A stretch of DNA of 21,345 nucleotides from CAYTRP01 sp964625145 (GTDB lineage: Bacteria; Sumerlaeota; Sumerlaeia; SLMS01; JAHLLQ01): assembly GCA_964625145.1 (NCBI GenBank), contig CAZVAQ010000052.1, positions 1 to 21,345 on the forward strand. The letters are read 5' to 3'. Position numbers and translations under genes: made by a program. Position 1 is the stretch's first letter; every line of letters starts with the position of its first letter. A model generated the notes under the pieces. It saw only the letters and a list, made by a program, of their open reading frames with translations. It searched no databases and was not told the origin of the DNA. This document shows, in pieces, positions 1 to 7,535 of the stretch.

Positions 1-411
1 GGGGAACGTGACGATGCCTTCGGCCTGCTGCTTCTCCAGGTCCTCGCGCATCCAATCCGCGTCCCAGTTCGAATCCGGCAGCACACCCAGGAAACGCACG
101 TCCGGGTAGGCCTCCGGGGTGAGCTGCTCCGAGATGGCGACGGCGCAGGTGCGCGCGCACGGGCAGGTGGGGGAGTGGAAGACGACGACGGTGTAGTGTT
201 CGCCGTCCATTAGGTCGGAAAGACGATGGGTCTCGCCGTCAAAGGTGGTCCCTTCAAAATCCGGCAACGGTTGCCCGAGAGCGACTGTGTCGGCTGTCGC
301 GGCTGTGCCGGTTTCACCGGCGGCTTGGGAGGTGTTGCTGGTCTGGTTCGGTTGCTGTCCACATCCCCACAACATCACTGCCATCAAGCTGCACATCAAC
401 AATCTGGTCAA
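1..411 (-). CDS. Thioredoxin-fold (redoxin-like) lipoprotein, partial
   Basis: The first 137 codons are visible; the 3' end lies beyond the window's left edge. The start is read as TTG at 411-409 because a GGAGG ribosome-binding site sits 7 bases upstream and the nearby ATG (425-423) opens a frame that stops after five codons. The N-terminus is hydrophobic and ends in a lipobox-like LWGC with Cys17, so export and lipidation are likely. After a Thr/Ala/Ser-rich linker comes a redoxin-like start (GQPLPDFEGTTFDG, about 47-59) and the segment FHSPTCPCARTCA (79-90), which matches the CPC-type active site of thioredoxin-like proteins (Cys83, Cys85, plus Cys89). It probably handles thiol redox chemistry or copper/thiol transfer outside the cytoplasm; the substrate is unknown. 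It lies 63 bp downstream of the receiver-phosphatase gene on the same strand. Confidence 0.8.
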   Translation of the reverse strand, partial: MTRLLMCSLMAVMLWGCGQQPNQTSNTSQAAGETGTAATADTVALGQPLPDFEGTTFDGETHRLSDLMDGEHYTVVVFHSPTCPCARTCAVAISEQLTPEAYPDVRFLGVLPDSNWDADWMREDLEKQQAEGIVTFP

Positions 412-417
412 TTCGCG

Positions 418-424
418 ACCTCCA
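418..424 (-). promoter_or_regulatory. Shine-Dalgarno that fixes a TTG start
   Basis: On the minus strand the sequence GGAGGTC precedes the TTG at 411-409 with about 7 bases of spacing. It overlaps an ATG (425-423) whose frame closes at once, so the TTG is the only sensible start for the lipoprotein gene. Confidence 0.6.
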
Positions 425-434
425 TGGGATTGAG

Positions 435-448
435 CCCCCAATTGGGGG
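435..448. repeat. 14-bp perfect palindrome
   Basis: CCCCCAATTGGGGG is a perfect palindrome in the 63 bp between the receiver-phosphatase stop and the lipoprotein start. It has no loop and no following T-run, so it is a poor terminator. It could be an operator site or chance. Confidence 0.4.
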
Positions 449-474
449 TAATGCCTTGCGGGACTTCGGCGCAT

Positions 475-1665
475 TCAGGCCAGTGATCTCTCAAGGGCCA
501 GCACCGAGATGTCATCTTCGGGCGTGCGCTTTCCATGCCATTCCAGGACTTGCTTGACGATGGTGCCGACGTTTTGTCCCAGCGGCGTTGCAGGATCGTG
601 CAGGAAACTGGCCAGCCGGGCCTCGCCATACTCCACACCCAGTGTGTTGGTGATCTCTGTCAAGCCATCGGAGAACAGATAGATCCTGTCGCCTGGCGAG
701 ATCTCCATCTCCCATTCGTGGTACTCGGCATCCTCCAGAAACCCAATGGGCAGATCACCACCTTCCAGTCGATGCGAGGTGCCATCGGCTCGCACGACGA
801 TCCCAGCCGGATGCCCCGCAACCGCATAGCGCAGGTGCGCATTGCGGACATCCAGGATGCCGTAGAAGATCGTGAAGTATTGTCCGTCCGGAGTGTCGGT
901 GATTTGGAAGCGGCTGTTGAGAAAATGCATCACCCGCGCGGGCGGCACGGGCTCAAAGGTCCCATCGCCGCGACGGCGAAAGAGCACCGAGCGCTCGGCC
1001 GATGGCGACAGCAGGCGGCTCAGCGTCACCGACATCAGGGCGGCGGCGACGCCGTGGCCGCTGACATCGAGCACATACAACCCCACACGCTCATCATCGA
1101 TGGTAAAGACGTTGAGGAAATCGCCGGCCAGTTCCTCGCAGGGGACGAATTGCCAGGCAAAGTTCCATCCGTCCACCTTCGGTGGCTTTGTCGGGAGCAG
1201 GCCTTCCTGGATGCGCGCGGCGGCGCGCAGGTCGCTGCGCATCTTCTCGTTCGTGCGGGCCAACTCGGAGATACGCGCCTGCAGGGCGTCCTCCAGCCGG
1301 GCCACGCGCTCGGCCACGCGCAGCCGCGCGCGCAGATCCTGCGGATGACAAGGCTTGGCCAGGAAATCATCGACGCCCGCCTCGTAGGCTTCATCCAGGC
1401 TCTGGCGGCTTCCCTCCCGCGCCGTCAGCAGGATGAAGTACAGGAAGCCCGTGTTGGATACATTGCGAATGCCTCGGCACAATTCCAACCCCGACAAGCG
1501 GGGCATGGCCCAATCGCTGATGACGACTTCAGGCCGGGTCGTGCGCGCGGCCGCCATGGCCTCCGCGCCGTCCTGCACAGCGGTGACCTCATGCCCCCAA
1601 CTCTCCAGCAGATGGGCCAGCATCATCCGGCTGATCAGGTCGTCTTCCGCCAGGAGGATCTTCAT
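475..1665 (-). CDS. Response regulator with PP2C (SpoIIE/RsbU-type) phosphatase output
   Basis: The 396-residue protein has an N-terminal receiver domain (about 1-120) with the acidic pocket E7/D8/D9, phospho-acceptor D51, T81 and K104. A helical linker (about 121-150, ARLEDALQARISELARTNEK) leads to the AARIQEGLLP motif (about 149-158) typical of RsbU/SpoIIE-type phosphatases. The PP2C domain (about 160-396) keeps the metal ligands: GD at 181-182, DVSGHG at 200-205, SDG at 332-334 and DD at 384-385. Family knowledge: such proteins dephosphorylate an anti-sigma-factor antagonist when the receiver is phosphorylated, releasing an alternative sigma factor. No kinase, antagonist or anti-sigma gene is in the window. 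It starts 12 bp after the stop of an Hpt gene, which is the likely phosphodonor. No strong ribosome-binding site is visible, so translation may be coupled. Confidence 0.93.
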   Translation of the reverse strand: MKILLAEDDLISRMMLAHLLESWGHEVTAVQDGAEAMAAARTTRPEVVISDWAMPRLSGLELCRGIRNVSNTGFLYFILLTAREGSRQSLDEAYEAGVDDFLAKPCHPQDLRARLRVAERVARLEDALQARISELARTNEKMRSDLRAAARIQEGLLPTKPPKVDGWNFAWQFVPCEELAGDFLNVFTIDDERVGLYVLDVSGHGVAAALMSVTLSRLLSPSAERSVLFRRRGDGTFEPVPPARVMHFLNSRFQITDTPDGQYFTIFYGILDVRNAHLRYAVAGHPAGIVVRADGTSHRLEGGDLPIGFLEDAEYHEWEMEISPGDRIYLFSDGLTEITNTLGVEYGEARLASFLHDPATPLGQNVGTIVKQVLEWHGKRTPEDDISVLALERSLA

Positions 1666-1677
1666 GACGCGCGCGCT

Positions 1678-2037
1678 TCAGCCGACCCCTTCCCGGCGGA
1701 TGGCCGCCAAGACAGTGTCGAACTCGTGATAAAAGGCGGCCATGGCATCGCGTGCCGCTTCCCGATCGGCGGACTCCATGGCCCTTTGGGCCTGTGCTGC
1801 CGCGTGTGCCATGTTGTTGGCGCCAATGCTGAGGGCGGAACCCTTGAGCGAATGTAGCAGCCGCGCGGCTTCGTGCCAATCACCCGTGCGCTGTGCTGCC
1901 GCGGTGGCTTGTGCGCGAGCGGAGCAATCCTGCACGAAGGCCGTCAGCAATTGATGGAAAAAGGCGGTGTCCGCACCCGCCACCTCGCGGGCCAGGGCGA
2001 GGCAGTCGTTGGCGGGTTGGAGCGCTCCGTTTCGCAT
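1678..2037 (-). CDS. Single-domain histidine phosphotransfer (Hpt) protein
   Basis: The 119-residue protein is predicted to be an all-helical Hpt domain. The phospho-accepting histidine is H62 in LLHSLKGSALSIGA, which fits the HxLKGxA consensus. It has no catalytic ATPase domain, so it can only relay phosphoryl groups from a kinase encoded elsewhere. It lies 12 bp upstream of the receiver-phosphatase gene and is probably its partner. A purine-rich GGGGAAAG stretch about 9 bases before the ATG can serve as ribosome-binding site. The preceding EEP-family gene ends 45 bp upstream on the same strand. Confidence 0.88.
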   Translation of the reverse strand: MRNGALQPANDCLALAREVAGADTAFFHQLLTAFVQDCSARAQATAAAQRTGDWHEAARLLHSLKGSALSIGANNMAHAAAQAQRAMESADREAARDAMAAFYHEFDTVLAAIRREGVG

Positions 2038-2082
2038 GTGCTAGTCTTTCCCCGGCTCTGGCACAGCACGTTCCCCTGCTGA

Positions 2083-2934
2083 TCAGTCCTCCAGTATCAG
2101 CCGGGCCTGCACCGGAAGATGATCTGATGGGAAGCGCCCATCGACATTGTCTTCAATGGCCACGATGGACTCCGGATGCACGGGCCCGCGGAACAGGATC
2201 CAATCGATGCGGCGGTCCGATTGGGGATCGACGGGTTTCCACGCGCCAAAGGTTGCCGCAGGACCGCGGCGCAGCGGGGCGACCAGCCATGCGTCCTTCA
2301 ACCCGCCTTCAATCATGATGGTCCAGGCTTCGGACTTCTCGGCGATGGAGTTGAAGTCGCCCATCACAACGATCGGTTCCGAATCCGGCAGGTACCCGGC
2401 GCGCAGGGCGATGAACTTGGCGCTCTCCCGCCGCGCGATTTCACCGACATGATCAAAGTGCGTGTTGATGACGCTGACGGATCTCTCGTCTGTGCGGTGC
2501 CAGAGGCGCACGCGCGTGGCGATACGCGGGAAGGCCGAGTCGTGCCAGTTGCCGCCGGGCTCCTCCGGATTCTCGGCGAACCAGGTGTTCTCGACTTCCA
2601 GCGGGACCAGCGTGTCGTGCTTGTAGAGGATGGCGTTCATCTCGCCGCCGCCGTCCCTGTTTCGCCCGACACCGACATAGCGGTATTGCGGCAGGCGTTC
2701 GACGATGTACTCCGCCTGGAACTCGAGGCACTCCTGCAATCCCACCACATCGGGATCGTGGCGTGCGATGACGTCGGCGACAAGATCCCGCCGCAGGTCC
2801 CAATGGTTCGGCCCGTCGTTGGCGGTGCCGTAGCGGATGTTGAATGTCATCACATCCAGCGTCGTCTCGCCGCGAATCACTCCGGGCATGAAGACCGCCA
2901 AGAGCATCGACAGCACCAGCAGTGCCTTTGTCAT
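2083..2934 (-). CDS. Exported endonuclease/exonuclease/phosphatase (EEP) family protein
   Basis: The 283-residue protein starts at ATG 2934-2932, which overlaps the dnaJ stop codon as ATGA. An open frame extends further upstream but only inside dnaJ. Residues 1-22 (MTKALLVLSMLLAVFMPGVIRG) form a Sec-type signal peptide. The EEP (DNase I-like metallohydrolase) fold is shown by TFNIRYGT (N32), GLQE (E68), NTHFDH (157-162), GDFN (192-195), RRIDWIL (D244) and SDHLPV (H272). The GxGRNRDGGGE and ENPEEPGG...W segments resemble the group of secreted bacterial EEP proteins of about 280 residues. The substrate cannot be told: nucleic acid, sugar phosphate or phospholipid are all possible in this superfamily. 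Its overlap with dnaJ implies co-expression. Confidence 0.9.
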   Translation of the reverse strand: MTKALLVLSMLLAVFMPGVIRGETTLDVMTFNIRYGTANDGPNHWDLRRDLVADVIARHDPDVVGLQECLEFQAEYIVERLPQYRYVGVGRNRDGGGEMNAILYKHDTLVPLEVENTWFAENPEEPGGNWHDSAFPRIATRVRLWHRTDERSVSVINTHFDHVGEIARRESAKFIALRAGYLPDSEPIVVMGDFNSIAEKSEAWTIMIEGGLKDAWLVAPLRRGPAATFGAWKPVDPQSDRRIDWILFRGPVHPESIVAIEDNVDGRFPSDHLPVQARLILED

Positions 2935-4079
2935 CCCACGACATCCTCGATGGTATCGCGCACCTTTTGGAAGAAGGACTTCTTGCGGTGCGGCTTCAGA
3001 TCCTCGTTGGACTCCTTGGCCAATTCGCGCAGCAGTTCCTTCTGCCGCTCGTTGAGGCGCGTGGGAGTCACCACGTTGACGCGCACGTACTGGTCGCCAA
3101 ATCCCCCTTGGCCGTCGGGCATTCCCTTCCCCTTCAGGCGAAAGACCTTCAGGCTCTGCGTACCCGGTGGCACATCGAGCTGCTGGTCTCCATGCAGTGA
3201 CGGCACCGTGATGGCCGCTCCCAAGGCAGCCTGCGAGAAACTCAGCGGGCAATCAAGGTAAACATCCCGGCCCTCGCGGGCAAAGGTGTCGTGGTCCTTC
3301 ACCTCGAAGCTGACGTAGAGATCCCCGTGGCCGGCACCAGAACCGCCCGGCGCCGCTTCACCCTCGCCGCGGATGCGCATCTGCATCCCGTTGTCCACGC
3401 CGGGCGGGATGTCAAAGCTGACCGTGGCCTTCTTGGCGACATGGCACGTGCCATTGCAGGTTGGGCACGGCTTTTCCACCATGGTGCCCGCGCCGCCACA
3501 TTGGTCGCAGGTGGTCTGCACGGAGAAGAACCCGCGCTGCAGGCGAATCGCACCGGCGCCGCCGCACCGCGTGCAGGTCTTGCGGCCGCTCCCCGGCGCG
3601 GCGCCGGAGCCATTGCAGGTCTCGCACGTCTCCCGCCGTTCAAAGGCGACCTTGGCCTGCTTGCCTTCGAAGGCTTCCTCGAGCGTGATGGGATAGCGGA
3701 TGCGAATGTCGCGGCCGCGAGCAGGACCGCGACGCCCGCCAAAGCCACCGCCGCCGCCAAAGAACGCGCTGAAGATGTCGCCAAAGATGTCCTGCATCTC
3801 GCTGGCGTGATGGAAATCGCTCCACTGGAATCCGCCGGAGCCAAAGGCCGACTTCAGGCCCTCGTGCCCGTAGCGGTCGTAGCGCGCGCGCTTCTCCTCG
3901 TCGCCCAGAACCTCGTAGGCTTCTGCAGCTTCCTTGAATTTTTCCGCGGCCCCTTCCGGATCGTCGGGGTTCTTGTCGGGGTGAAACCGGATCGCGATCT
4001 TGCGAAAGGCCTTCTTGATCTCGGCCTGCGAGGCGTTGCGATCCACCTCGAGAACCTCGTAATAATCACGCTTCGCCAT
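2931..4079 (-). CDS. dnaJ: Chaperone DnaJ (Hsp40, type I)
   Basis: The 382-residue protein is the usual length for a type I DnaJ. It has a J domain (1-72) with HPD at 33-35, which stimulates the ATPase of DnaK; a Gly/Phe-rich segment (about 75-120) with a GGGGGFGG run; a zinc-binding region with four Cys pairs (C152/C155, C169/C172, C191/C194, C205/C208); and C-terminal substrate-binding barrels (about 220-345). The fourth zinc repeat reads CPTCNGTC, so its last glycine is replaced by cysteine. An AGGA sequence lies about 9 bases before the ATG. No dnaK, grpE or hrcA is next to it, and no CIRCE operator was found upstream. It heads a tight minus-strand cluster, with the EEP-family gene overlapping its stop by 4 bp. 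Confidence 0.97.
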   Translation of the reverse strand: MAKRDYYEVLEVDRNASQAEIKKAFRKIAIRFHPDKNPDDPEGAAEKFKEAAEAYEVLGDEEKRARYDRYGHEGLKSAFGSGGFQWSDFHHASEMQDIFGDIFSAFFGGGGGFGGRRGPARGRDIRIRYPITLEEAFEGKQAKVAFERRETCETCNGSGAAPGSGRKTCTRCGGAGAIRLQRGFFSVQTTCDQCGGAGTMVEKPCPTCNGTCHVAKKATVSFDIPPGVDNGMQMRIRGEGEAAPGGSGAGHGDLYVSFEVKDHDTFAREGRDVYLDCPLSFSQAALGAAITVPSLHGDQQLDVPPGTQSLKVFRLKGKGMPDGQGGFGDQYVRVNVVTPTRLNERQKELLRELAKESNEDLKPHRKKSFFQKVRDTIEDVVG

Positions 4080-4212
4080 GTATTGCGTCCTGAACTTTCC
4101 GGGAGTGTGGGTGGCGGTTGACTCTCTACCGCTGCTTCATGTAGCAATCTGACCCGATAAAGGAAGGGCACTCATTAAATCTTCCTAACGCAGCAATGGA
4201 AGTGCCCCGACC

Positions 4213-4219
4213 GGAGGAG
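4213..4219 (+). promoter_or_regulatory. Shine-Dalgarno deciding the YHS-protein start
   Basis: GGAGGAG lies 6 bases before ATG 4226 and therefore favours this start over the in-frame ATG at 4196, giving a protein that begins directly with a signal peptide. Confidence 0.6.
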
Positions 4220-4225
4220 TTTTTC

Positions 4226-5098
4226 ATGCGTCAAGCCCGTAAGCATTGCATCGCATGGAGTGTGCTTGTTGTCATGCTGGCGTTCTTGACGTCGCCGCTC
4301 TCTGCGGAGGTGCAGTCTTATACCCCGGAACGCCTGCGCGCTGCCCGGCAAGCGGCTCCCTACGCTGCGATTCATCTGCTCAAGGCCGAGGCCGCGCCGG
4401 ATCTGGCGGAGTTCGCCAAGGCGGTCGCCAACGATGGCGTCGAGGTCGCCGGTGTGCGCCACATCGTGATCCTGCCGGTGGGTGAGGCGGAGCTGGCCGC
4501 GGCGCGGGAGCTCCCCTTGTTGGTGCTGGCCGATGGGGATAATGCGGCTCCGGAATCATTGGCCGTGCGCGAGTCCGACCTGCCCGCTTCGCTCATCTTC
4601 GAGCGCGGTGCGGACAAACCGCTGGAGAAGGTCTATGAGCGCGGCGGCCGGCGCACCCCGAACCTGCGATCGCTCAACACGCGCCTGTCGCGGGCATGGC
4701 GTCATCCGGCCATCACCCGGTTTGCCTTGGACAACGGCGTGGCGGCGGATGGGATGGACCTGGTTTCGTACCAAGCCGGAGGAGCGCCTGTCGCGGGGCT
4801 CGCTTCGCTGGCCTGCGATTACCGGGGAATCACCTACCGATTTGCCACGGCGGACGATCGCCGGCGCTTCGCGGCGGATCCGGAGAAGTACCTCCCCGCG
4901 GCCGGTGGTTGGTGTGCGATGGCCATGGCACGCGGCGAGCAGGTGGAGGCCGACGCGTCGACCTTCACGGTGCACGACGGCCGGCTGCATTTGTTCTACA
5001 AGGGGATCTACGGCGACGCGCGGGCGGAGTTCCTCGCCGACCCGGCCGCCAATGCCGCCGCGGCCGAGGAGCAGTGGAAGCGGGTGGTTGGCAAGTAG
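4226..5098 (+). CDS. Exported YHS-domain protein
   Basis: The start is placed at ATG 4226 because GGAGGAG (4213-4219) lies 6 bases upstream; an in-frame ATG at 4196 lacks this. The product has 290 residues. Residues 1-27 form a signal peptide ending in PLSA. The C-terminal part (about 174-286) matches YHS-domain (seleno)proteins: GMDLVSYQAGGAPVAG, a ...YRFAT...RRRFAADPEKYLPAAGGWCAMAMARGE-type core (seen in pieces) and HDGRLHLFYKG. The conserved Cys230 follows GGW. Family members are proposed to bind metal, but their role is not settled. The middle region (about 45-140) has PLLVLADGDN and DLPASLIFERG, which look like a thioredoxin fold without a CxxC; this is inference. It is divergent from dnaJ. 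Confidence 0.8.
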   Translation: MRQARKHCIAWSVLVVMLAFLTSPLSAEVQSYTPERLRAARQAAPYAAIHLLKAEAAPDLAEFAKAVANDGVEVAGVRHIVILPVGEAELAAARELPLLVLADGDNAAPESLAVRESDLPASLIFERGADKPLEKVYERGGRRTPNLRSLNTRLSRAWRHPAITRFALDNGVAADGMDLVSYQAGGAPVAGLASLACDYRGITYRFATADDRRRFAADPEKYLPAAGGWCAMAMARGEQVEADASTFTVHDGRLHLFYKGIYGDARAEFLADPAANAAAAEEQWKRVVGK

Positions 5099-5158
5099 GT
5101 TTGGAATAGGGGATTCAAAATATGGAATTCAGAAAAGCTCCGTTCAAGAGCTGCTCCC

Positions 5159-7192
5159 TTACTCCGTCTCTTCCCCCTTCTTCTCTTCCTCGCCACTGTC
5201 GAACATGACTTGCAGGTTGGCCGATTCGAGGAACTCGCGCTCGGCCAGGCGACCCAGGCGCAAGCGCCGCTCGGACAACTCATTGTACCGCAGGATGTGT
5301 TTCACGTCGTTGAACGCCGTCTCGGAGGAGTCGAACACCTCCTCGACCCAATAGCCTTGCAGCTCGCGGCCGTTGACGATGGGGCCGACGACGCCGCGGC
5401 CGTTCATGCGATCGATGACCTGCTTGTAGTAGCCTTCCTCCTGGTAGGAGTTCACGCGCCCCACACGACCGCCCACCGAGGCGAACTCGTCCTCGCTGTA
5501 TTCGCGGGCCAGCTTCTCGAACTCTTCCACGTTGTGCACTTCGGCCATCATGCGTGACAGCTCCTGCAGCTTCGCGCGCGCGGCGTTGCGGTATTCCTCG
5601 GTGCCGGGCTGCGCTTCGGTGTCGGCGGTGACGGTGATGCGCCACACATAGGCCGACGGCACCTGCGAGAGATTGTCGGCATCGCGCTCGAAGCGTTCGC
5701 GCAGCTCCTGCTCGGTGGGTTCCTCCAGCCGCTCCTCGATCAACTCATTGATGATCACCGGCGTCAGCAGGGTTGCCTCCAACAGCTCGACTCCGAGCTT
5801 GTAGTCCTGCGTGTCGCGGATGCCCAGTCGCTCGATGTCCCACATCATCACCGCTTCCTGCAGCGGCCGGTACTTGTCGATGAGCCTTTGACGGCGGGCC
5901 TCGACGGTATTGAGCTCGTCCAGCTCCTCGCCGTGCAGGTTCATGAACTGATCGACGGTCAGTCGGCGGCCGTCCACTTCCAGGATCAACGCCTCGGGAT
6001 CGGCTTCGTCGGTGCCGATGGTGGCCAGCACCTGCTCGTCCACGGCGACAACGTTGCTCTCGGCCCAGAGCTTTTCCAGCGCCTTCATGTAGGCGGCGAC
6101 AGCCTTGTCCTGGCGAATGTCCATCAGGTGCCGCGCGCGCACCTCGTCCAACGTCATCAGGCGATGCGGCTGATAGGATTCGCGCATCACGATCTGGAAG
6201 CCGTGGCGCGTGCGCACAGGTTCGGCGAATCCACCGTCGCCGACGGAATCAAAGGCCGTGCGCAGTTCCAGCAGCATGGGCTTCTCATCGGTGGCGGGCT
6301 TCACGGTGATGAGCGAAGCGGCGTTGGGATTGCCGGTCATCTCCTTGGCGACTTCGACAAAGTCCTCGCCGTTCATCACGCGCTGGTATCCTTCGCGCGC
6401 CAAGGCCTCCACCTCCGCGGCCTTCTCCTCGCCCATGGGGACCAGCAGCACTTCGCCCGCCTGAAGAGGCTCGTCGGGCTCGGTCTTGCCGGTCACGTGG
6501 GAATCCTTCCCGGCGCGGTTCTCGCGCGTGTCGGCCCTGAGGATGTGACTCGCCTTCGCCCGGTCGCCATTGATGCGCTCGGAGAGGGATTCCAGCGTGT
6601 CGCCCTCCTCGACGGTGACTTCCTCGTAGGTGGGGAAGAACATGTGCCGCAGCTTCAGGGTCTCCTCCAGCATGAGCTTGTCCCTGTGCTGCTCGCGAAA
6701 CGCCTCCACGTCGGCATCGTTGATCCGGGAGGCTTCCATCACGCCGTTGCGGCGCAGCCAGATGCGCACGGCGACGTCATTGCTGCCGCGCTCGAGTTCA
6801 TCCGGGTCGGGCACTTGCAGGCCGCGCTCGCGGGCGGCCGCTCCCGCGGCCAGGTTCGTCACCGTCTCGCGGATGGCCGCCTCGATCTGGCTGGGCAGGT
6901 AGCGGTCAAAGGGAACCTCCAGCTCGTTGATGATGCGCAGCGAAGGCGGGGGCACAAAGCGCGTGGCTGCCTCGAATTCCTCGCGCGTCCAATCGCGGTC
7001 CGATGCGGTGAACAGGACGTCCTGCTGGCCGATGGCGGACAGGGGTGGGCGGTCCGCCAAGGGCGCGTCGGCCAAGGCGGGCGCGGACTCTTCCTGCGCG
7101 CTGACGCCGACGGGCGCCACCCCCCCGAGAGTCACCACCAGCGCCAAGGCCTTGAGAATCGCCCTGCGTCTGGAAAAAGTCGAAAGTGTCAC
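5159..7192 (-). CDS. Periplasmic SurA/PpiC-like isomerase with two parvulin domains and a LysM-like insert
   Basis: The 677-residue protein starts at GTG 7192-7190, with AGGGGG about 6 bases upstream. A signal peptide (1-32) ends in VGVSA. The region 60-175 is helical and SurA-N-like. A first parvulin-like domain (about 178-339) opens with LKLRHMFFPTYEE and resumes after 254 with NGEDFVEVAKEMT and FAEPVRTRHGFQIVM. Between these lies VTVEEGDTLESLSERING (192-209) and LQAGEVLLVP (243-252), which read as the two ends of a LysM motif. A second parvulin-like domain (about 511-620) contains YVWRITV, FEKLAREYSEDEFASVGGRVG and the degraded closing part GPIVNGRELQGYWVEEVF. The C-terminal tail is Glu/Lys-rich. 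Role: folding of exported or outer-membrane proteins, perhaps while held at peptidoglycan. Catalytic activity of either domain is not certain. Confidence 0.88.
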   Translation of the reverse strand: MTLSTFSRRRAILKALALVVTLGGVAPVGVSAQEESAPALADAPLADRPPLSAIGQQDVLFTASDRDWTREEFEAATRFVPPPSLRIINELEVPFDRYLPSQIEAAIRETVTNLAAGAAARERGLQVPDPDELERGSNDVAVRIWLRRNGVMEASRINDADVEAFREQHRDKLMLEETLKLRHMFFPTYEEVTVEEGDTLESLSERINGDRAKASHILRADTRENRAGKDSHVTGKTEPDEPLQAGEVLLVPMGEEKAAEVEALAREGYQRVMNGEDFVEVAKEMTGNPNAASLITVKPATDEKPMLLELRTAFDSVGDGGFAEPVRTRHGFQIVMRESYQPHRLMTLDEVRARHLMDIRQDKAVAAYMKALEKLWAESNVVAVDEQVLATIGTDEADPEALILEVDGRRLTVDQFMNLHGEELDELNTVEARRQRLIDKYRPLQEAVMMWDIERLGIRDTQDYKLGVELLEATLLTPVIINELIEERLEEPTEQELRERFERDADNLSQVPSAYVWRITVTADTEAQPGTEEYRNAARAKLQELSRMMAEVHNVEEFEKLAREYSEDEFASVGGRVGRVNSYQEEGYYKQVIDRMNGRGVVGPIVNGRELQGYWVEEVFDSSETAFNDVKHILRYNELSERRLRLGRLAEREFLESANLQVMFDSGEEEKKGEETE

Positions 7193-7328
7193 GGAAATCC
7201 CCCTGATTTCTGTTCAGCAGTGTGGAGGCATGCTGCGTTCCGGCGGCCGGGGATCAAGGCGGAATGACAAGTCCCCGGCCCCGGACCGAAAGTGAGCCGT
7301 TTTTGAATAGTGATTTTTGCACTTCGAT

Positions 7329-7449
7329 CCCGGTGGACGGGATGGACGAAACGAACAATGTGGGCCCAACCACTCAAATCCCCCACGGGACCCCCCGAAG
7401 AATCCCGCACGGAATCATCTTGTCCGCTTCGTCCATCCTGTCCGCCGGG
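7329..7449. repeat. 30-nt inverted repeat built of 9-bp units
   Basis: The arms at 7329-7358 and 7420-7449 are inverted copies differing at four positions, all transitions, with a 61-nt loop. Inside each arm GGAC (or GTCC on the other arm) recurs every 9 bp, e.g. at 7335 and 7344 and at 7422, 7431 and 7440. It could form a long cruciform or RNA hairpin, or be a small non-autonomous element. No open reading frame is evident in it. Confidence 0.75.
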
Positions 7450-7521
7450 CAAAGGCCGAACCGGCTGCTGCACATTCCCCGCGTCGCGGCACTGTTGCAG
7501 CACGATGACCCGGCAGTCAAG

Positions 7522-7535
7522 CCACAGGTCTGTGG
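7522..7535. repeat. Short inverted repeat upstream of recA
   Basis: CCACAG-GT-CTGTGG has 6-bp perfect arms. It lies about 260 bp before recA. It might be an operator, but it does not match a LexA site known to me; chance is possible. Confidence 0.3.

Noticed and set aside
535..1857. Long plus-strand open frame antisense to the receiver-phosphatase and Hpt genes
   Set aside because: It is a GC-rich shadow with no recognisable domain, while the minus strand encodes complete conserved domains.
4150..4195. Possible CIRCE (HrcA) operator upstream of dnaJ, from a GCACTC hexamer
   Set aside because: The matching GAGTGC arm at 9-bp spacing is missing. A 6-bp inverted repeat (4161-4166 with 4181-4186) is present but too short to call.
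5888..7267. Plus-strand open frame antisense to the isomerase
   Set aside because: It is rich in Gly/Leu/His/Val with no domain. The opposite frame has a signal peptide and two parvulin-like domains.
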